Source: Blastocladiella emersonii ATCC 22665 (taxonomy: Eukaryota; Blastocladiomycota; Blastocladiomycetes; Blastocladiales; Blastocladiaceae). From it: a DNA stretch of 64,000 bases. The notes under the pieces are model-generated. The model saw only the letters and a list, made by a program, of their open reading frames with translations. It ran no database searches and was not told the origin of the DNA. This document shows, piece after piece, positions 29,041 to 39,320 of the stretch; position 1 is the first letter of the stretch, and each line of letters begins with the position of its first letter. Made by a program: the position numbers and the translations under genes. The stretch covers positions 682,001 to 746,000 of the forward strand of contig JANHCV010000015.1 of assembly GCA_025594325.1 (NCBI GenBank), in the 5' to 3' direction.

Positions 29041-30107
29041 GGGTCACGGCAGCCTGGACCGGGTTGCCCGCCCTTTGAACCGTTCGCCGTAAGCCATGGA
29101 CCGGGTTCAATGGACCAAGTCGATTGAAATTCGTTTGGGGTAAGCCATGGACCGGGTGGACCGGGTTGAGGGGGTCGATTGACCTTTAGGGATTTGAAAG
29201 GGGGGGAAGAGTGGCACTGGAGCGGTCCCTCCCCCCCTTTTCACTACACTGTTACTTTAAAACAACCCGGTCAACCCGGTCAACCCGGTCCATGGCTTAC
29301 CCCGAGCGAATTTCATGGACCGGGTTGTCTTTGAACCCGGTCCAGTGAGCTCCAACCCGGTCCAGTTCAGGGCGGCCATTGAGAGCCTTCAGGGGCTGGT
29401 CGCCGACCTGGGTCGCTGCTCGCGTTCTTGGACTGACCGCCGACCTCTCGTGGAATTATTCCGAGAGCCTTCAAGGGCCTATTGCCGCGACCAAGTCGCC
29501 GACCAAGTCGTGGGCCGGCTCGTGGAGTGACTCCGTGGTCGCCGACCTGGGTCGCTGCTTGCGTTCTTGGACTGACCGCCGACCTCTCGTGGAATTATTC
29601 CAAGAGCCTTCAAGGGCCTATTGCCGCGACCAAACAGATCGACTTGCAGCTGTGCTCAGGGACCAGACCAGGGAACTCTGTCAGTGGGTAGCCGCAGCTG
29701 CGCTGCTCTTCGTCTCGCTGCGCTTGCCGGCCGCCGCCGACCGCTCGGGGTAAGCAATGGTCAGCCCGAGCGGTTGGTCAGGGACGGGCTCAGGGATCTG
29801 CTCTCGGACTTGTCTCGCAGATCGACTCGCAGATCGACTCGCAGCCGTGTCCACGCGCCGTTCATCTGCACGTGACCCACGTGACCCCGCCCGCCGCCGC
29901 CCTTCTTCGGCCTTCGGCCTCCGCCCGCGTGTTGTGTTCCCTAAGGGAATCCGACATTTGAATCCGACATATTATTAACCACCCGGGGTAAGCAACGGGG
30001 TCTCACGTGGTTACCCCAAGTGACTGCTGCCAACCGCTCGGGGTAAGCAATTGGTCAGCCCGAGTGGCAGTGGGTCAGCCTATGTCGTATCCCTTAATGG
30101 ATACGAC
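29041..30107. repeat. Virus right terminal inverted repeat
   Basis: About 1,067 bp inverted relative to the left arm, with a single copy of the unit duplicated on the left. It begins 64 bp after the polymerase-helicase stop. Confidence 0.9.
30084..30107. repeat. Right terminal 24-bp near-palindrome
   Basis: Same as 14373-14396 except TTAATGG in place of TTAAGGG. Confidence 0.8.
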
Positions 30108-30112
30108 AACGA
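30108..30112. repeat. Right target-site duplication of the virus (AACGA)
   Basis: Matches 14366-14370; the RT frame resumes at 30113. Confidence 0.8.
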
Positions 30113-32395
30113 CTTCTCGGAATTTTGGACCCCGACGCGTGCGCAGCGGCGCTGGCAGCGGCGTCGGGCCTGAGTGGGCAGGAGCAGGAGGACTATCTCG
30201 AGAGGACGCTCCTGCACCCGCACGCCACGACCCCGGTTGGCGGCCGCTTCCACCACCCCGACTTCAGGACGGTGTGGCTCTTGCTGCACGACTCGGCGCT
30301 CGTCGCGTCGGTCATGCCGCAGGGCCTGAAGCTGCCGCTCATCTCGGAGCCGCCTCCTCGCCTGCGGCCGCGGACAGTAGCGGCCTCGGCGGAGGAGCGG
30401 GAGATCCTCGATCGCGAGGTGCAGACATGGGTCAAGAAGGGTGCCGTGGCGCCGGCGGGTCCGTGCGACCGGGCCGCGGTGCACCCAACGTTTGTTTGGA
30501 TCCAGCGATCGGGAAAAGCGCGCGTGATCACGAACTATTGCTACGTCAACCAGTTCATCCCGGCGGAGCGCTTCAAGATGGAGACGCTCACGTTGGTGCG
30601 GTCGGTCATCCCGGAGATGGAATGGGCCGGCGTGGTCGACATCAAGGACTTCTTCCTGCACCTGGGCGTTCACCCGGACCACCGCCACCTGCTGCGGTTG
30701 GAGGTGAACGGGAAGGTCTACGAGCCGCTGGCGAACCTGTTCGGCCTGTGCCTCCTTCCCCGCGTCTTCACAAAGTTGATGCGCCCGCTGCTCGGGATCC
30801 TGCGCTCGGTCGGCGCGACGACGATGGCCTGGATCGACGACATCATCATCGGCGCGGAGTCGAGGCACCTGTGCCTGCGGCTCCTCGTCGCTCTCGTTCG
30901 GCTCCTCCAGCTGCACGGCATGCGCATCTCGTGGGCCAAGCTTGAGCTGCCGGCGCAGTCGCTGATCTGGATCGGCTGGGAGTGGGACCTCGCGCGCAAG
31001 GCGTTCGCGCCGTCCCTGGCGAGGCGCCGGGATCTTGAGGAGTCCCTGGCCGCCCTGATCCGACGATCGCAGGCGCCGCCCCGCACGGTGGCGAGCGTGG
31101 TCGGCAAGGTGGTCTCGATGGCGCCAGCGATTGGCGACCTCAACCTCCGCACCATGGAGCTACGGCGCGTCTACCGCACGGCGGCGATGGGGACGATACG
31201 CCGCGGCGAGTGGGACGCGCGCATAGTCGGCGTGACCGGGACGGTTCGCGAGGACCTCGAGGACGCTCTCGCTCTCCTCCGCCGCGCGACCGAACCGGCA
31301 CCGCTCCAGTGGACCGAGCAGATCACGACGTGCTTGGATGCGTCGGGCTCGGGCTGGTCCCTGAACGCTATCATCAACGGGACCCTTCACCGAGTCGGCG
31401 GCCGCTGGACGGCAGCACAGCTCGACCCAATCATCCCGCTCCTGCAACAGGCACCGACGCGCCACCAGCTGGCGGCGGCGTTGGTGCGGGGAGTGCCGGC
31501 GACGGAGTTTGTACACATCGGCGTCCTGGAGCTGATGGCAGTCCAGCTCAGCCTCGTGGCGCTCTTGAATCGCCCGGCCGCGGGCAAGGCGTTACGGAAT
31601 GGACACCTCCTTGCAAATTTGGACAACCTGTCCGCAGCGCTCTACTTGGACCGCCGCGGCGGCAGGAAATGCCCAATGATGAACGCCGTGGTGAGAGCGA
31701 CGTGGGCGTGGGCAGCGGACCGCGGCCTCACTCTCCACGCGCGCCACCTCCCACGAGCAGAGAACAAGCAGGCCGACCTGGACTCGAAGGCGGGGCACGA
31801 CCCGTACGGGTGGATGCTGCACCCGGCCCTCTTTGCGCAGCTACGCCAGCTGTGGCCGGTGTTGATCGACCTGTTTGCGACTGCGCTGAACACGCAGATC
31901 CCGGATCGCTTTGTCTCGTACTCGCCCGACCCGCACGCGACGGGGACAGACGCGTTCTCGATGAACTGGGGCAGGGAGGACGCGTGGATCTACCCGCCCT
32001 GGGGGCTGCTCCCGCGCGTCCTCCGCAAGGTCCGCTCGGACGGGGCGACGGCCACGGTGATCGCGCCGTTCTGGCCGACGCAGCCGTGGTACTCGCTCCT
32101 GCTCTCGCTCCTGGTCGACCTGCCCATCCGCCGCCCCAAGTCGGTGCACACGGTCTTCACGCCGGAGGGAACGGCGCCGTCCACTTTGACTACCAAATTA
32201 GTCGCTTGGAGGCTCTCCAGCAATTCTACGCGGCGCGCGGTCTTCCTCCAAAGACTGCGCGCGTGGCGAACGAACGGCTGGCCAAGTCCACCAAGGACGC
32301 ATACGACTCGTCCTGGCGGCAGTGGCTTCTGTGGTGCCGTGGGCAACGATCCGATCCCCTTCATCGATCTGTTGACGCCCTTTGCCGGTTTCTGA
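30113..32395 (+). pseudogene. DIRS reverse transcriptase / RNase H protein, 3' part
   Basis: The rest of the RT reading frame after the virus; it stays open to TGA 32393-32395 and is broken only by the virus. RT core: FVWIQRSGKARVITNY, then the catalytic VVDIKDFFLHL (about 170 residues in) and WIDDIIIG (about 236; the usual YxDD is WIDD). RNase H: CLDASGSGWSLN near 403, LELMAVQLSLVALL, NLDNLSAALYLDRRGG and HLPRAENKQADLDSKAG. It ends with the DIRS-specific region (LIDLFATALNTQIPDRFVSY, IAPFWPTQPWYSLL). Overlaps the start of the recombinase ORF in another frame, as usual in DIRS. Confidence 0.9.
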
Positions 32396-33186
32396 TCCAC
32401 CGGTTCAAGGAGGTCCGGGTCAGGGCCGGCACGGTCGCAAACGACCGCACGGCCATGGCGGACACGTGGGGTGACTTCCCCAATCGGGGCACGATGACAC
32501 ACGCGTCCAGGAGCGTGGTCGTCTCCAACGTGCTCGAGGGACTTGAGGCGATGCAGGGCCCGACGATCCCAACGAACGAGATCCCCGTGTTCGACATCCG
32601 CATCCTCGACGCGTACGCGGTGCGGCTTGGCTCGGCCGAGGACGTCCCGCTGCGCATGCTCGGCGCGCGGCTCGCTTTCCTCATCATCTGAGGCGCTCGG
32701 CGGCGGTTCAGCTGCCTCGCGCGCATCCTGCTCACGCACTGCCGCGTCACGCAATCCAAGGTGAAGCTCGCCATCCTCGGTCCCAAGGAGGCGCAGCGAA
32801 CGCTGGTGATGGTCGAGATCGACCGCAACACGCGCGTTGCAGAGCTCGACATCGGCGTGCAGTGGGAGGCGTACATCGCCAGGTCGGCGGCCCGCCGCAA
32901 GGACCCGGCGCGCATGTTCGTCTCATCAAGCGGACCCATCAAGCCAGTGGTGGCGGACACAATCTCGTCGTGGATCCGCGACTTCATGAAGCAGGCGGGA
33001 CTCGAGGGTTTCGTCCCGTACTCGCTCAAGGCAGCGGCGGCGTCGTCGCTCTCAGAATTGGGCGCCACCGACGAGCAAGTTGCTCAAGGAACGTGGGCGT
33101 CGACGCGCACGTTCAAGCGTCACTACCGGCGCCCGGTTCAACTCATTGCGCCGGTGGCCGACGCGACGCGCAACCATGCTAACTAG
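32182..33186 (+). pseudogene. DIRS tyrosine recombinase with in-frame TGA
   Basis: Frame overlapping the end of RT: N-terminal SAM-like part (RLAKSTKDAYDSSWRQWLLW, then DALCRFLIHRF), catalytic part later (FVPYSLKAAAASSLSELGA, TWASTRTFKRHYRRP with the putative nucleophile Tyr near the end). A TGA at 32689-32691 lies between LAFLII and GARRRFSC, right where the first catalytic Arg region is expected; frame and similarity continue beyond it. The second motif reads YSLK rather than the usual HxxR type. The start codon is uncertain, so the start coordinate is approximate. Confidence 0.8.
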
Positions 33187-33312
33187 GCACACGGTCACCG
33201 CGGTGACCGAGCGATGAGCGACTGGGTAGTGCTCATCGGACGAGCCTGAAGGGCGAGTTTGAATGAGATGCTATCCGAGCTGGAGCTCGGGAACCGCGGT
33301 GTAAGTGTGCCT
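33187..33312. repeat. DIRS internal complementary region
   Basis: 33187-33229 is complementary to the left end (12683-12726, two or three mismatches), and 33230-33312 is complementary to the right end (33613-33694). The junction at 33229/33230 therefore represents the joined ends of the circular intermediate, confirming both element boundaries. Confidence 0.9.
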
Positions 33313-33396
33313 ACCCGCCCAACCACACCCAGCACACCGTCATGTGAGTGGCGCGTCGCGTCCAGCGGCGCCTGCAGCGTGCGGAACCTGAACAGC

Positions 33397-33694
33397 AGAG
33401 TGGGGAGCAGAAGGAGCCCGCGTCCGGCCTTATATATGGGCCGGGTGGCGGGGGCCCCCCGCCGGCGGCGCACCAATCGCGCGCCTTTGGCGATTTTCGT
33501 TTTCCTTTTCCTTCCACGGTCTCGTGACCCGTTTCCGCTCACACGGGTCGCGGGCCAGCGCTCCCCTGGTCATGTGAAATTGCGTCAGAGCTATCCTTCT
33601 CACGAGAATATAGGCACACTTACACCGCGGTTTCCAAGCTCCAGCTCGGATAGCGTCTCATTCAAACTCGCCCTTCGGGCTTGTCCAATGAGCA
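33397..33694. repeat. DIRS right terminal repeat
   Basis: 33397-33619 is inverted relative to 12720-12942; 33620-33694 is the right-specific outer end present as complement in the internal region. Confidence 0.9.
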
Positions 33695-36582
33695 AGCTAC
33701 AAGCGCCATCGGCGTTGCAGACGGGGAAACGCTCCTTGCAGTGCGCCGTTGCTGGCAATCCTGGCTTGCATGCAACTGGACACCCGAGCAGCTTCTCGCT
33801 TGACGCACCAAACATCATGCTACGTTTGGTGATTCCTTCGCTCGTGATAATCCGAACCGCATCCTTAACACATTCGCGCCTGTGCGTTTTCTTAAGCGCC
33901 GCCTTGGTGCGGGTTATCCATCGACTGACAAGGGTACGGACCTAAAAGCCTTCAGGAAAGATCTGCTTGTCGACTCGGCTGCCGGCGCGTACTGGGGCGT
34001 GAAGACTACAACTGTAAAATCGTTGGAATGTGTCATCAATCAGACCTTGCTTCGCATTGGTCCAGATGACACGCTCCGCTTCTCGAGCCTGCCTTCTCAC
34101 TCGCCCCTGGATGTTCTCTCTTGTAACAAGTTGGACGTGCAGGCGCTAATTGTCCAGGCCAGTACCGCCTTGCTTGGCGCGCTCTCATTCGTGTTTGGCC
34201 CTGATTGCGAGCCGCGACGCCAAGGCGCTTACCCGCCAGCCAGCGAATGGGGCGATAACCCTCCTCTGCCCAAGTTCCAATGTCGCATCAAGTTTTGCGC
34301 CGACAACCCGCTTACCGTTATGGAGTCATTGGCTGCGCAGAAGCAGCGATTCCATGCGATCCACACGGGATCGACCATGGACACGTACGGCTTGCTCAAC
34401 CTACTTGTTCACGCGGCGCCTCTCCTCGCCAACAACGAGGCGAAACTCTGCTCTCAAATCCACTGTTCAACCGACCGCCTTCCGTCCGTTGCACGGACCC
34501 GCAACGAGTTCATCGCCCGCGCGACTGGGCTTCCGCTTTAAGCCATCCCCACGCTTTTGGGCATCGGGTACCATGATCGCACCAAGGACGATGATTGGGG
34601 TTCGCAGGTCACGCGCTTTGCCTGGAGCGCAGGCCACGTTGAGCGGCACGATGGTCGCAGCAGCGAGGCGTTCACCTTTTTGAAGCTCGACTTTCCGAGC
34701 GTCCCCATCGCGCTCAAAGAGACGCCCTTCCTCCTCGATTCGCTTGTCCGCTGCGCCAAGCAGCTTTGTGAGGCCTCGTTCACGGCTTCGGATCACACTC
34801 TTGGTGCGTGCTCCTCATCCAGTTGACGTGGTCTTCGTTCACTCACACCTTTGAATGTCGTATGTAGCTTCTTCGTGCGCGGTCGGCGCCCTGCTGCCGA
34901 AGCTCGTTGGATTCGCGTTCGCTGCTGGTCGACTCTCATGGAGCGGTGCCACCGCTCACTGCTTGCCGTGGCCCAGCATGCCAGAGCTTTGGTCAGCGCT
35001 TGCCACAAGCTCGGTGCTCGCAGCCAACGCGGCCGAAATGGTCGCACAAGCCCAGCTTTACAGCTTTCCTGTTGCGGCGGCTGGAGCGAATGGCAAGGAC
35101 GCGTACTTGTACTGTGTCAACGGCACGTTCAAGCTTTCCAATCCCGTGTCTTTCACCCCGCTCGTGGTGTCGCTGGAAATCCAGGACGGGTCGATTGTGC
35201 ACGAGTTCCAGAGCGTGCGGATTACCCGTCTTGCAGGCGGTCGCGAGGCACGTATTGCTGCTTACGTCCCGCGCCATCTCGTTGAGGCCGCTCCCAGTGG
35301 CGTTCGACCCCGCGTTAGCTTCCGTCGCGTGCTGGTCGGATCCGAGACTCTGGCCACGGATGAGCGGCTGACCTCAATCCCGCTGACCGCCGTCGCTGCA
35401 ACTCTCGTTCCCGTTGGCTCGCTTGCTTCCACGTTCACAAAGTCGGTTGACTTCTCGGCGGCCAATCGCTACACGGCAACACAGCGCCTAGTTGTCTCTG
35501 TCAAGCATGTTGCCGAGGATGCCAACGCGATTTATCTCGGTCTTAGCGTTCCGTCCGCCGAGCGCACGCAAGTCCATTGCGGTTCGGCTCGAGGCGGCGA
35601 AAAGAGCCGTGAAATTGAGCTCACGATTGCTGGTGCTTCTCATGTTTATCAGTTCTCGTACCCCGTTGAGATTACAACTTACAAAGACCCCAGGTCCAGC
35701 CGAGCTTGCGTCTTCTTGAAGGCGAAGCGGGAGCTCTCAGCGACCAGCTCAAAGTTGTACTACTTGCCTCATCTTCCTTGCCTCGCCGATTACTCTGACG
35801 TTTTCGCGCCTGGCACTTGCGCTGACGTGGACCAGCGGGCTTCACTTCACTCGCTTCGCTTCGCAGCGACTGAGGATGCTGGGGATCTTATTGCCAACGT
35901 GTTCTCCAAGGACGTGAAGCTGTCTGTCCCTCAGGCAGCCCTTCTTCTCCGCATTTTCGCCATCGACGTATTTGAAGCATTCCGTGATGGCGCTCGCGTG
36001 GTTCACTTTTTCGAATACAGCGAGGAGGACGGCAACGACCACGTCGCTCTCCTGTTCTTGAACCGCCTGTCGGTAATCCCGCCCATCGACTTGGATCACG
36101 CGCCGACACCTATCCTTGACGTCAGTGTCCTCCCGCATGCCGACTTCGCGCGCGAATTCTTTTGGGGAAAGACATCGAAAATGAGTCGGTCTCCCGCCGC
36201 TCAACAGCCGTTCTCGGAGCTTCTTGCATCACTCGATATTGCTCCAGGCAAGATCAAGAATCTTTATGTTCCCGTCGACTTGGTGGACCACGTTTTTGAT
36301 TACCTCCACGACGGAATTCGCATGGTGCCCACCAAGGTTGTTGCCAACGACGCGGGGCTCCCCGAGTCGGTCTTCAAGACCCTCGTGCCCAGTCTTTATC
36401 GCTGCTTCATGCTCCCGCTCTTCCCTACCAACGGCGCCGAGTACTGCGAGAACCCAGAGTCGACCGACGACTTCGATCTCGCTGGAACGTTTGACTTCAG
36501 CGAGATGGACGATCGGATTGTTGAGCTTGATGCTGACGACGACGGCGAGGATAAGAGCGCGGACGGCGCCAGTAGTTTTTGA

Positions 36583-37173
36583 ATTGGGTTGATTTTGTAA
36601 CGTAATTGAACATAATATTTTTATTTTGCTCTGGCCTGGCCTGCCTTTTGCTCCGACTCGTCGTTGCGCAACCTGTCCTGCGCCAACCGGCAGGCCTCAC
36701 ACCGCCGCCACCGGTGCGAAATGAGCGACGCGTCCGGTCCGCTCGATTGCGTCATGCGGTCGCGCCGCTCAACCGGTGGCGCACGATTCATGAGCCGCCG
36801 CTGCGGGTGTGGCTCAGCCACCTTGACCGCTGCTGCGGCCCGGCTGCGCCACCAAATAAATTTGCGCCACAGTTGCTGCGGCTCGCTTGCGTCGAACTAG
36901 GCCCTTGTCCGCAGCAACAAGCCGCGAGATTCCGCTTGTTTGACATGTGCAGCGCGACTGTCAATGCACGTCATCGTTCAGCCGCTGCTGCGGATCGAGC
37001 CTCCCGCGCGAACGCCTTCCCCCGCACGGACAGGCGGGCGAGCGAGCGTATAAAGTAGCGGGCCTCCCGCTCACCATCTTTCGACAGCACAACCAACAAC
37101 AAGAAGCGAGCAGGTCTCCTCTCACCCACCCACCCAACCTACCCTCACCTCCCTACCACTACACTACATCAAG
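36583..37173. promoter_or_regulatory. Intergenic region with TATA box for the first Gly/Trp-rich gene
   Basis: TATAAA at 37049-37054, about 120 bp before the ATG at 37174, followed by CA-rich leader sequence with CCCACCCACCCAACC tracts. No supported gene in the rest. Confidence 0.55.
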
Positions 37174-37746
37174 ATGACCTTTGGCCTCCTCAAGTCGATC
37201 GTTGCCGGGACCCACGCTGGCGCTGGTGCCGGGTACAACGCGGGCGCGCACGTCGGCGGAAACTACAACGCGGGCGGCAACGCTCACCACGGCGGCCAGT
37301 TCAACGGCGGCGGCCACGCGTCGGGCAGCGGCAGCTGGAGCTCCGAGTGGCACTCGGAGTGGTCGTCGAGCTGGAGCAGCAACTGGAACTCGAGCTGGAG
37401 CAGCAGCGGACAGTCGGGCCACGGCGGCTACGGTCGCGGCGGCCGGTGCCAGCGCGACGAGGACGGCAGCGACGGGACCTCGTTCATCCAGTCGTCGGCC
37501 AACGACGACAGCAACAACACCGCGGGCGACGCGTTCCAGGGCGACGGCGGCAACGCGTTCCAGCCCGCTGACGGCAGCGACCAGTTCGCGTTCCACACGG
37601 CGGTCCAGCCCGAGGAGGTGTTTGGCGCGTCGTCCATTTCGTCGGGCCCCGACGAGTTTGCGGCCGTGACCGTCGACCCCGCGGCGGCGTCGCAGCAGGC
37701 CGCTGAAGCCCATGCCTCGTCGGTTGCGACGTCGGCCCTCGCTTGA
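37174..37746 (+). CDS. Gly/Ser/Trp-rich repeat protein 1, 190 aa
   Basis: Starts MTFGLLKSIVAGTHAG, then Gly/Asn/His repeats (GGNYNAGGNAHHGGQFNGGG), a striking Trp-spaced stretch of SSEWHSEWSSSWSSNW type (residues about 53-75), a GGRCQRD motif and a Ser/Ala/Asp-rich C-terminus. No classical signal peptide and no membrane segment. It has a paralogue 945 bp downstream with the same N-terminus, same motif order and own TATA box. Such composition is typical of low-complexity structural or adhesive proteins, but the role is unknown. The two copies lie between broken members of the DUF4470-like family. Confidence 0.8.
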   Translation: MTFGLLKSIVAGTHAGAGAGYNAGAHVGGNYNAGGNAHHGGQFNGGGHASGSGSWSSEWHSEWSSSWSSNWNSSWSSSGQSGHGGYGRGGRCQRDEDGSDGTSFIQSSANDDSNNTAGDAFQGDGGNAFQPADGSDQFAFHTAVQPEEVFGASSISSGPDEFAAVTVDPAAASQQAAEAHASSVATSALA

Positions 37747-38690
37747 TCGTGCGGAGCTGGACTCGCGCGCCGTGTAAACATTCCTGTTTGAATACATTCT
37801 GTAACTCAAATAATTTTGTCTCCAACCGATGGGCGCAAGCAAGAGGAGGACTAATGGAATGAGTAGTGGTGCGTCGCGTTCGAGCTAATCAACGGCGCGT
37901 CCAAGACGGTGAGGCAGCGGGAAACCCGAAACTACCTTGATGGTTCGACCAATGTCAGGATAGACATCATCAGCAATCAGGAGTGCAAGTCACCGACCTT
38001 CGCCTCTCATCGTCGTTCGTGAATGCGACGGCGAACATGAGGTGCAATCAGCACCCCTGGTGCGACGCGTTGAGCGACGCGTTTCGACGCGTCGAGCTAT
38101 CACCTGGCCCGCGCGAGACAACCGCGTATCTCTCGTTGAACGACGGCTGCACTCCCGGACTGACCATGGGCTTGCAGTTCGTCATCGCTTGTCACCGCCC
38201 CCGCGACGCCCATGCGCCGAACCGCTGTCGCCCTTGGCAGCACGCGCCACTATACGCGTGTCTTTCGTCACTCGCCATCGCGGAACTCGATGGGCGCAGC
38301 CTAACCGCAGCGCATGGTGCCGCACGACCGGTGGCGCAGAGTTCATGGCGTGCCCGTGCACGAGGGTGCTAAGCCGCCCGATGGCCGTCGCGCGGTCGCT
38401 GCGCCACTACGCCGCGCCCGACTGCGGAGCGCGAACAAGCGGTGCTGCGGCCGCGGCCAAACGGAACGCGTCGGGATTAGCTTCGCTTGCGCGGGAGTGT
38501 GCCAAGGCTCGCGGGCCGGCGGGAGCTAAAGATTGATGGTGATGCGAAGCTTGATGGCGCCGTGCAGCGGGGCGACGGAAAGTATAAAGGGCGGCCGAGC
38601 CCTCGCACTTCGGATCGGATCAGCAGCAACAACAGCAAGAGCGAGCCGGCCTCACTCTACATACTCCACCGAAACCTACTCCTCATCACC
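37747..38690. other. Spacer between Gly/Trp-rich paralogues, with TATA box
   Basis: TATAAA at 38583-38588, about 103 bp before the ATG at 38691, with an AGCAGCAACAACAGCAAGAG-type leader after it. Open frames at 37983-38536 lack support. The start of the downstream gene is placed at 38691, not at the upstream in-frame ATG at 38487, because the TATA box and the conserved MTFGL start follow it. Confidence 0.5.
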
Positions 38691-39320
38691 ATGACCTTCG
38701 GACTCATCAAGGCCATCCTCGGCGGCGGCGCGAACTGCAACACGGGCGGCTCGATCGGCGGCGGCGGTTACATTGGCGGCGGGGCTCACGCCGGCGGGCA
38801 GTACAACGGCGGGGGTTCCTTCAACGGCGGGGGTCACGCAGGCGGCAACTACAATGGCGGTGGTAACTTCAACGGGGGCGGCAACTTCAACGGCGGCCAC
38901 TCGGGTGGCGGCGGGTCGTACAACGGCGGCGGCCACTCGTCGGGCAACTGGAACTCGGAGTGGAACAGCAACTGGAACTCGGACTGGAGCTCGAACTGGG
39001 GCTCCAACTGGGGCGGTAACGGAGGGTACGGCAGCGGCGGCCGCTGCCAGCGCGACGACGACGGGTCGTCGTACCACCTGCAGTCGACGGACAACGGCGG
39101 TGGCGACGCGTTCCAGTCGGCCGGCGACGCGTTCCAGGCCTCCTCGGCTCAGCAGCAGCACGCCGACTCGTTCTCGGCCGCTAGCGCTACCTCGCACAAT
39201 AGCGTTGACGAGCTCTCGGTCGCCTCGACCGTCGACCACTCGTCCGTCTCGCACGCCGCGGACGCGCACGCCCAGGCCGAGGCTGCTGCGTCGGTCCATG
39301 CGTCGTCGACCATCGCCTAA
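38691..39320 (+). CDS. Gly/Ser/Trp-rich repeat protein 2, 209 aa
   Basis: Paralogue of the gene at 37174: MTFGLIKAILGGGA start, longer Gly/Asn repeats (YNGGGSFNGGGHAGGNYNGG), Trp-spaced stretch WNSEWNSNWNSDWSSNWGSN (about residues 84-103), shared GGRCQRDDDGSS motif and an Ala/His/Ser-rich C-terminus. Trp residues recur every four residues in the W stretch, giving a regular repeat. No signal peptide recognised. Own TATA box. Confidence 0.8.
   Translation: MTFGLIKAILGGGANCNTGGSIGGGGYIGGGAHAGGQYNGGGSFNGGGHAGGNYNGGGNFNGGGNFNGGHSGGGGSYNGGGHSSGNWNSEWNSNWNSDWSSNWGSNWGGNGGYGSGGRCQRDDDGSSYHLQSTDNGGGDAFQSAGDAFQASSAQQQHADSFSAASATSHNSVDELSVASTVDHSSVSHAADAHAQAEAAASVHASSTIA

Larger units (their letters stand above)
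14371..30107. mobile_element. Endogenous Polinton-like virus, 15.7 kb
   Basis: Bounded by inverted repeats and AACGA duplications, inserted in the RT gene of a DIRS retrotransposon. Gene content identifies a DNA virus of the Polinton/PLV/virophage type: putative double-jelly-roll major capsid (17696-18916), penton-like capsid protein (16625-17368), FtsK/A32-type ATPase (18957-19754), rve integrase (23786-24898) and polymerase plus SF3 helicase fusion (26634-28976). It also carries a tyrosine recombinase (24920-26089), a C1q-headed fibre (21846-23789), a large coiled-coil protein and several small proteins. No protein-primed family B polymerase and no cysteine protease were recognised. Structural genes lie mostly on the minus strand. 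Two genes carry single in-frame TGA codons; the rest are open. Left and right repeats differ at only a few sites where compared, arguing for recent insertion. Confidence 0.92.
12683..33694 (+). mobile_element. DIRS-type tyrosine-recombinase retrotransposon, carrying a nested virus
   Basis: Boundaries follow from three observations: the family gene resumes without loss outside them; 223-bp inverted repeats lie near both ends; and an internal region (33187-33312) is complementary to the two outer ends joined together. This is the known architecture of DIRS elements, which insert via a circular intermediate and a tyrosine recombinase and make no target duplication; here the flanks share only CA (12681-12682 and 33693-33694). 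Gag at 12978-14153, RT/RNase H in 14260-14370 plus 30113-32395, recombinase at about 32182-33186. Without the 15.7 kb virus the element would be about 5.3 kb, normal for DIRS. The recombinase has an in-frame TGA, so this copy is probably non-autonomous now. Confidence 0.9.
12185..36582 (+). pseudogene. DUF4470-like family copy 4, split by a 21 kb insertion
   Basis: Host pieces are 12185-12682 and 33693-36582. The 5' piece starts MKNKSKTKPKA, carries the DPYLPYGR block and has a 1-nt insertion near 12394-12400 that shifts frame. It breaks at W-D-Q codons (12681-12682 CA) and resumes at 33693-33695; across the joint the family alignment is continuous with no residues lost. After the joint there is an in-frame TGA at 33801-33803, a TAA at 34539-34541 replacing the Glu of the LPLEA motif, then an intact intron (34804-34867) and a fully open exon 2 (34868-36582, about 571 codons, ending ADDDGEDKSADG). 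So the gene is disabled by frameshift, insertion and two stops, although exon 2 remains open. Confidence 0.85.

Noticed and set aside
14371-30107. TGA as a sense codon in the virus
   Set aside because: The penton-like gene and several host genes end in TGA, so the isolated internal TGAs are better explained as mutations.
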